From positions 1 to 35,159 of the forward strand of contig CACXER010000037.1 in NCBI GenBank assembly GCA_902766765.1: 35,159 bases of DNA. The letters are read 5' to 3'. Source of the stretch: an uncultured Elusimicrobium sp. (GTDB lineage Bacteria; Elusimicrobiota; Elusimicrobia; Elusimicrobiales; Elusimicrobiaceae). The notes beneath the pieces are model-generated. The model was not told the DNA's origin and did not search any database. It saw only the letters and a list, made by a program, of their open reading frames with translations. The translations under genes and the position numbers were made by a program. The first letter of the stretch is position 1, and each line of letters opens with the position of its first letter. This document shows, in pieces, positions 31,250 to 35,159 of this stretch.

Positions 31250-34046
31250 TTTCCTCCACGGTAAAACCTTCGCGGGTAAGGACCTCTTCACACCGTCCGC
31301 ACAGATCTGTATGTGGGTGAGAGCCAACGTCTTCTTTCCACTGCCAGCAGCGGGCGCATTTGGCCCCTTTGGCGTGGATAACTTCCACAAATAACGGGTC
31401 GTTACCGTCTTTGATTTCCACTTGCGACACAATTAAAATTTCCGGCCACAGATCTTTTGTTTCGTCCAAGAACGCCCGTGTAGACGGATCGTTGGTGCTG
31501 AAAATCACTTTGGCTTCCAGCGAAGACCCGATGATTTTTTGTTCGCGCGCACTTTCCAAAAATTTCTGTACGCCTTCGCGGATACGGCGGATCTCGTTCC
31601 ATTTTTCTTCCAAACGCAAATCGGGCACCAGAGAGGCATTCGTCGGCATGTTGGATAAAAATACACTTTGCTCAAGCGTTCGTCCCAGCGCCGTTTTGCG
31701 AAGTTCCTGCCACGCTTCTTCGGCCGTGAAAGACAACACCGGGGCCATCAGTTTAAGTAACGCCACCGTAATTTCCGCAAGCACCGTTTGCGCACTGCGG
31801 CGGGAAGGTGCCGACACCCCTAAGGTATATAGGCGATCTTTAGACGCATCTAACATGAAGGAAGATAAGTCCAAAATGCAGAAATCGGACAGGGCCCGCA
31901 TGGCCCGGCGGAAGTTAAATTCCTCGTAGCCGTTGTGCACTTCTTCAATCAGCGTATTGAGCCGTCCAAGCATATATTTATCCATCTCGCACAATTCTTT
32001 GGCAGGTACTTGGTGCAAGGCCGGGTCGTAATCGGATAAGTTCCCTAGCGCATAACGCACCGTGTTGCGGATTTTGCGGTACGTATCAATCGGACCGCCT
32101 AAAATTTCTTCGCTGATGCGCACGTCGCCTTGGTAGTCGCTAAACGACACCCACAAACGCAAGATATCTGCGCCGTATTTGTTGATGACATCTTCCGGAT
32201 CAACGGCGTTTCCGAGCGACTTATGCATCGGGCGCCCTTGACCGTCCAACACCATACCGTGCGTCAAAATCGTTTTGAATGGCGCCGTACCTTCCAGTGT
32301 ATACGACGGAATATACGAACTTTGGAACCAACCGCGGTGTTGGTCGGAACCTTCGGAATAAACGTCGGCCGGGAAATCTAAGCCGCGGTCTTTTAACACC
32401 GCCGCCCAGGATACACCGGAATCAAGCCATACGTCCAAAATATCGGTTTCTTTGCGAAAGTCGTGACTACCGCACTCACACGTATAATTTTCCGGCATGA
32501 GTTTTTCTACCGGGTCGGTAAACCAAAAATCAGACCCTTCGGCCATGGCACGTTTTTTGATAAATTCAAACAAGTCGTGATTTACTTGCGGTTTGCCACA
32601 TTTTTTACAATAAAGCACCGCCACCGGGGTTCCCCAGAACCGCTGACGCGACAAACACCAGTCGGGGCGCAACCCAATCATAGAGCGCATACGTTCTTGA
32701 CCGCCGGCGGGATAAAACTGTACGTTTTTGAGATTATCCATCAGTTTCTGCCGCAACCCGTCTTTATCAATGGACATAAACCATTGTTCCGTCGCACGGA
32801 AAATAATGGGATTGTGGCAACGCCAACAATGCGGATAACTGTGCACGATTTCTTGCTCTTTAATTAGAGCGCCGAGTTCATCCAGTTTTTTTACCATGAG
32901 CGGATTGGCCTCAAATACGTGCATCCCTTCAAACACGCCCGCGTCTTTGGTGTAGCACCCTTTTTCGTCTACCGGGCAAACGGTTTCCAACTTCCATTGT
33001 TTGCCGGCTTGGGCGTCTTCTTCCCCGTGGCCGGGCGCAATGTGCACCACACCGACCCCGGCATCCATAGTTACAAAATCCGTCCAGATAACCGGGTTTT
33101 CTTTATGGGAAAGCGGATGATAGTATTTCATACCGACGAGTTTTTCGCCCGCCACTTTGCCGGCCTGCGTACAATCCAGCCCGGTGTTCTTCAAAAATTC
33201 TTCGGCCAGTTTCTCCGCAACGATATAATATTCGCCCGTTTTACCGTCTTGCAAAATCGCGTAGTCTTCTGTATTGGAAACGGCAGCCGCAACGTTGGCG
33301 GGAATCGTCCACGGGGTTGTCGTCCAGACGGCTAAACTCACGGGTTTAGTGTAATCCAATTCGCCCAATACTTTTTTATTGGGGTCCACTAATTTAAAGC
33401 GCAAATAAATAGACGGCGAAGAAATATCTTTATATTCCGTTTCCGCATCGGCGAGCGCGGTTTCACAATGCGGACACCACGTAATCGTCTTTTGCCCTTT
33501 GTAGACGTAGCCCTTTTCAATGAGGTCCAAAAACGCACCAACGGTAATGCCTTCGTATCGCTCCGACATCGTCAAATACGGATTATCCCAATCCCCCTGT
33601 ACACCCAGGCGTTTGAAACCTTGGCGTTGGAGGTCAATAAATTTAGCGGCAAATTCGCGCGCACGTTTGCGGAACGCGGGCACGTCGGTAATGTGTTTTT
33701 TATCTTGTTTGAGTTCTTTTAAAAGTGCCTGTTCGATAGGGAGTCCGTGGCAATCCCACCCCGGCACGTACGGCGTGTAGTGACCCGTCATGGCGCGGGA
33801 TTTTAAGATGATATCTTTAATGGTTTTATCTAACGCGTGGCCGATGTGGATTTTGCCGTTAGCATAAGGCGGCCCGTCGTGGAGTACAAAATGCTTGCCC
33901 TGCTCGTTTTTCTTAAGCATGGCCTCGTAGAGGTTGATGGATTTCCAAAAATCTAAAATTTTGGGTTCTTTTTGCGCCAACCCCGCCCGCATCGGGAAAT
34001 CGGTTTTAGGTAATAAAACAGTATGGGAATATTTATTTTTTGCCAT
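31230..34046 (-). CDS. ileS: Isoleucyl-tRNA synthetase
   Basis: Charges tRNA-Ile. The 938-residue protein is of bacterial type: class I HIGH motif at 67-70 (GKIHIGHAL), the KMSKS equivalent MHKSLGN near 605-612, and an editing domain with CDWHGLP-like WDCHGLPIE before it. The C-terminal zinc finger is CARCW...C..C. GGAG lies eight bases before the ATG. It is preceded by its own TATAAT box and followed by lspA. The length is normal. Confidence 0.98.
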   Translation of the reverse strand: MAKNKYSHTVLLPKTDFPMRAGLAQKEPKILDFWKSINLYEAMLKKNEQGKHFVLHDGPPYANGKIHIGHALDKTIKDIILKSRAMTGHYTPYVPGWDCHGLPIEQALLKELKQDKKHITDVPAFRKRAREFAAKFIDLQRQGFKRLGVQGDWDNPYLTMSERYEGITVGAFLDLIEKGYVYKGQKTITWCPHCETALADAETEYKDISSPSIYLRFKLVDPNKKVLGELDYTKPVSLAVWTTTPWTIPANVAAAVSNTEDYAILQDGKTGEYYIVAEKLAEEFLKNTGLDCTQAGKVAGEKLVGMKYYHPLSHKENPVIWTDFVTMDAGVGVVHIAPGHGEEDAQAGKQWKLETVCPVDEKGCYTKDAGVFEGMHVFEANPLMVKKLDELGALIKEQEIVHSYPHCWRCHNPIIFRATEQWFMSIDKDGLRQKLMDNLKNVQFYPAGGQERMRSMIGLRPDWCLSRQRFWGTPVAVLYCKKCGKPQVNHDLFEFIKKRAMAEGSDFWFTDPVEKLMPENYTCECGSHDFRKETDILDVWLDSGVSWAAVLKDRGLDFPADVYSEGSDQHRGWFQSSYIPSYTLEGTAPFKTILTHGMVLDGQGRPMHKSLGNAVDPEDVINKYGADILRLWVSFSDYQGDVRISEEILGGPIDTYRKIRNTVRYALGNLSDYDPALHQVPAKELCEMDKYMLGRLNTLIEEVHNGYEEFNFRRAMRALSDFCILDLSSFMLDASKDRLYTLGVSAPSRRSAQTVLAEITVALLKLMAPVLSFTAEEAWQELRKTALGRTLEQSVFLSNMPTNASLVPDLRLEEKWNEIRRIREGVQKFLESAREQKIIGSSLEAKVIFSTNDPSTRAFLDETKDLWPEILIVSQVEIKDGNDPLFVEVIHAKGAKCARCWQWKEDVGSHPHTDLCGRCEEVLTREGFTVEENETVPA

Positions 34047-34077
34047 GGTTAAAACTCCAATAAAAGATATTTTTTAT

Positions 34078-34083
34078 ATTATA
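34078..34083 (-). promoter_or_regulatory. -10 box of the ileS-lspA operon
   Basis: Minus-strand TATAAT lies about 31 bases before the ileS ATG, in the gap after the mntR-like gene. No good -35 box is visible, and read-through from the regulator gene is possible. No T-box-type leader is seen in the 69-base gap. Confidence 0.45.
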
Positions 34084-34115
34084 GAAAATTTTACGCGCGT
34101 GCGTACGGCAGGGAA

Positions 34116-34493
34116 TTATTTACCGGCGATTTGGTGCAGATAAGCGTGGAGTTTTTCCAACGTTTCTTTACTAACCGCGTGTTCCATTTTGCACGCGTCC
34201 ATATCCGCCGTTTTGGGGTTAACTCCGAGCACTTGCGTCAGGAAACGGCTTAAAATAGCGTGGCGTTTTTTAACGTCCTGGGCGGCGCGGAGTCCTTTGG
34301 AGGTAAGTTGAACCCCGCCATACGGTTGATGAATGACATATCCGTTTTGCGCAAGCAGTTTGAGCGCACCCGTTACGCTGGGTGTTTTGACGCCGAGCAA
34401 ATCGCGTATATCACTCACGCGCGCCAGCCCGTCTTTATTGGCACAGAACAAGACGGCTTCTACGTAATCTTCCATATTAGCGGATAGTTTCAT
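34116..34493 (-). CDS. DtxR/MntR-family metal-dependent transcriptional regulator
   Basis: Winged-helix repressor of 125 residues, shorter than full DtxR because it lacks the SH3-like third domain, thus MntR-like. The N-terminal MEDYVEAVLF helix supplies the first metal ligands, the recognition region is VKTPSVTGALKLLAQNGYV, and the dimerisation/metal part holds H-x4-FL and DACKMEHAVS with Cys, Glu and His ligands. It would bind Mn2+ or Fe2+. The start has no ribosome site but an extended -10 box (TGTTACACT) seven bases upstream, suggesting a leaderless mRNA. It is upstream of ileS, with no transporter gene adjacent; the P-type ATPase further down the same strand is a possible but unproven target. 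Confidence 0.9.
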   Translation of the reverse strand: MKLSANMEDYVEAVLFCANKDGLARVSDIRDLLGVKTPSVTGALKLLAQNGYVIHQPYGGVQLTSKGLRAAQDVKKRHAILSRFLTQVLGVNPKTADMDACKMEHAVSKETLEKLHAYLHQIAGK

Positions 34494-34500
34494 ATTAGGT

Positions 34501-34509
34501 AGTGTAACA
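34501..34509 (-). promoter_or_regulatory. Extended -10 box of the mntR-like gene
   Basis: Minus-strand TGTTACACT ends seven bases before the ATG, with no Shine-Dalgarno. It is the same arrangement as at the DUF192 gene. Confidence 0.45.
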
Positions 34510-34568
34510 TATTTTTCTTACCAGAGTAACTGCCTTTATGTAAATTCTCGGTAGAGAAAAAAAGAAAA

Positions 34569-34577
34569 TGATATAAT
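34569..34577 (+). promoter_or_regulatory. Extended -10 box of the merR-like gene
   Basis: TGATATAAT, a perfect extended -10 box, ends six bases before the ATG. There is no ribosome site, so a leaderless mRNA is predicted. Confidence 0.55.
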
Positions 34578-34583
34578 AACAGC

Positions 34584-34925
34584 ATGGGACTGGAAGAACT
34601 GGAACAAAAAGAGTATTTTTCCATCGGCGACGTCAAACGTATTACCGGCGTGCCGGAGTATTCCGTACGTTATTGGGAGAGTGAGTTTAACCTCATTCGT
34701 CCGATTCGTTTGGAAAGCGGCCACCGACGGTATACCAAAGAAGATGTGTATACGATTTTGAAAATCAAAGACTTGATTTATAAACACAAACTCACGTTGG
34801 AAGGCGCCAAAAAACAACTCAGCCATTACCAGTTCCCGACGCAAAACGGCGAAAAACGCCCCCGAACCGATGTCAAACTGCTCGGCGAAATTAAAGAGAT
34901 GCTGGCAGATTTGTTAAAAGAATGA
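34584..34925 (+). CDS. MerR-family transcriptional regulator
   Basis: Small regulator of 113 residues. Residues 11-80 form a MerR-type winged helix: YFSIGDVKRITGVPEYSVRYW with the first helix-turn-helix, then SGHRRYTKEDVYTILKIKDL with the wing and second helix. A short helical tail follows with no effector domain and no metal-binding cysteines, so it belongs to the small HTH_17/MerR_1 group found next to tRNA or integration-host-factor genes in many bacteria; the ligand is unknown. The start is set by the preceding extended -10 box. Confidence 0.9.
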   Translation: MGLEELEQKEYFSIGDVKRITGVPEYSVRYWESEFNLIRPIRLESGHRRYTKEDVYTILKIKDLIYKHKLTLEGAKKQLSHYQFPTQNGEKRPRTDVKLLGEIKEMLADLLKE

Positions 34926-34931
34926 TATAAT
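34923..34931 (+). promoter_or_regulatory. Extended -10 box of the proline tRNA pair
   Basis: TGATATAAT overlaps the merR-like stop codon and lies about 32 bases before the first tRNA. CTGGCA, 18 bases upstream, is a weak -35. Confidence 0.55.
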
Positions 34932-34962
34932 ATAAGTGTGCCGCGAAAGCGGTGCTAATTTT

Positions 34963-35037
34963 CGGGGAGTGGCTCAGAGGTAGAGCGCTCGCTTGGGGTG
35001 CGAGAGATCGCGGGTTCGATTCCCGCCTTCCCGACCA
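34963..35037 (+). tRNA. tRNA-Pro (anticodon GGG)
   Basis: A cloverleaf can be drawn: acceptor CGGGGAG with CTTCCCG (one G-U pair), anticodon stem CTCGC/GCGAG, loop TTGGGGT with anticodon GGG, TpsiC loop GGTTCGATTCC. The discriminator base is A and CCA is encoded. It reads CCC and CCU. Confidence 0.96.
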
Positions 35038-35077
35038 TTTGAAAACTTGATTTGCGCCGATTATCGGCGAATATTTA

Positions 35078-35153
35078 CGGGGCGTAGCGCAGATGGTAGC
35101 GCGCACGGTTCGGGACCGTGAGGTCGCTGGTTCAAATCCAGTCGCCCCGACCA
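35078..35153 (+). tRNA. tRNA-Pro (anticodon CGG)
   Basis: Acceptor CGGGGCG with CGCCCCG, anticodon stem CACGG/CCGTG, loop TTCGGGA with anticodon CGG, T loop GGTTCAAATCC, discriminator A, encoded CCA. It reads CCG. It lies 40 bases after the first proline tRNA; the spacer contains a small CGCCGA/TCGGCG hairpin that may help processing. Confidence 0.96.
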
Positions 35154-35159
35154 TTTAAA

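Noticed and set aside
31250-31432. Longer N-terminus of LspA
   Set aside because: The extension lies inside ileS, has no ribosome site and does not look like a membrane protein; ATG 31249 has GGAGG.
34047-34115. T-box leader before ileS
   Set aside because: The gap is only 69 bases, with no specifier hairpin and no T-box consensus.

Overview
The window looks like a chromosomal segment of an uncultured-type, gut-associated diderm bacterium, most likely of the phylum Elusimicrobiota. This is an inference. It rests on a very typical Elusimicrobium-style type IV pilin (gene at 12093-12632), the mix of TPR, lipoprotein and Sec-exported proteins, a lipoprotein signal peptidase and moderate GC. No rRNA is present to prove it. 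Coding density is high and no gene-free gap exceeds about 235 bases.

Layout. (1) 1-7094, minus strand: a tightly packed operon with a dipeptide/oligopeptide ABC transporter (two ATPases and two permeases but no binding protein), an M20 aminopeptidase inserted between ATPase and permease genes, then an acyl-CoA ligase and a CCA/poly(A)-polymerase-type nucleotidyltransferase cut by the window edge. (2) 7147-8235: an exported protein ending in a CheY-like receiver fold. (3) 8326-12043, plus strand: a DUF192 lipoprotein, an exported M20 peptidase, metK and a DJ-1/PfpI protein, closed by a bidirectional terminator. (4) 12093-15308, minus strand: a pilin, a dispersed palindromic repeat, rsmA and an exported TPR protein. 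(5) 15421-25778, minus strand: six large or small membrane-anchored proteins that I cannot assign to any family. (6) 25994-34493, minus strand: a small exported protein with its own promoter, preceded by the chain mntR-like, ileS, lspA, TPR lipoprotein, P-type ATPase, queF, anchored PrcB-like protein. (7) 34584-35153, plus strand: a MerR-type regulator and two proline tRNAs.

The most interesting part is region 5. All six proteins carry one N-terminal membrane anchor. Three of them share short motifs inside long Gly/Ser/Asn-rich, probably disordered segments; two of these three end in three transmembrane helices. The terminal 1333-residue protein carries cysteine-rich 41-residue tandem repeats. 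This looks like an undescribed envelope-spanning or surface assembly. Four promoters driving surface-type genes here (the cluster, the giant protein, the pilin and a small exported protein) share the string CCCC directly before a TTGA-type -35 box.

A second class of promoter has a -10 box only 6-7 bases from the start codon with no Shine-Dalgarno (oppD, DUF192, mntR-like, merR-like and the TPR gene), which predicts leaderless mRNAs. Other points to check are a P-type ATPase lacking several family signatures and a T11 tract inside the pilin promoter spacer.
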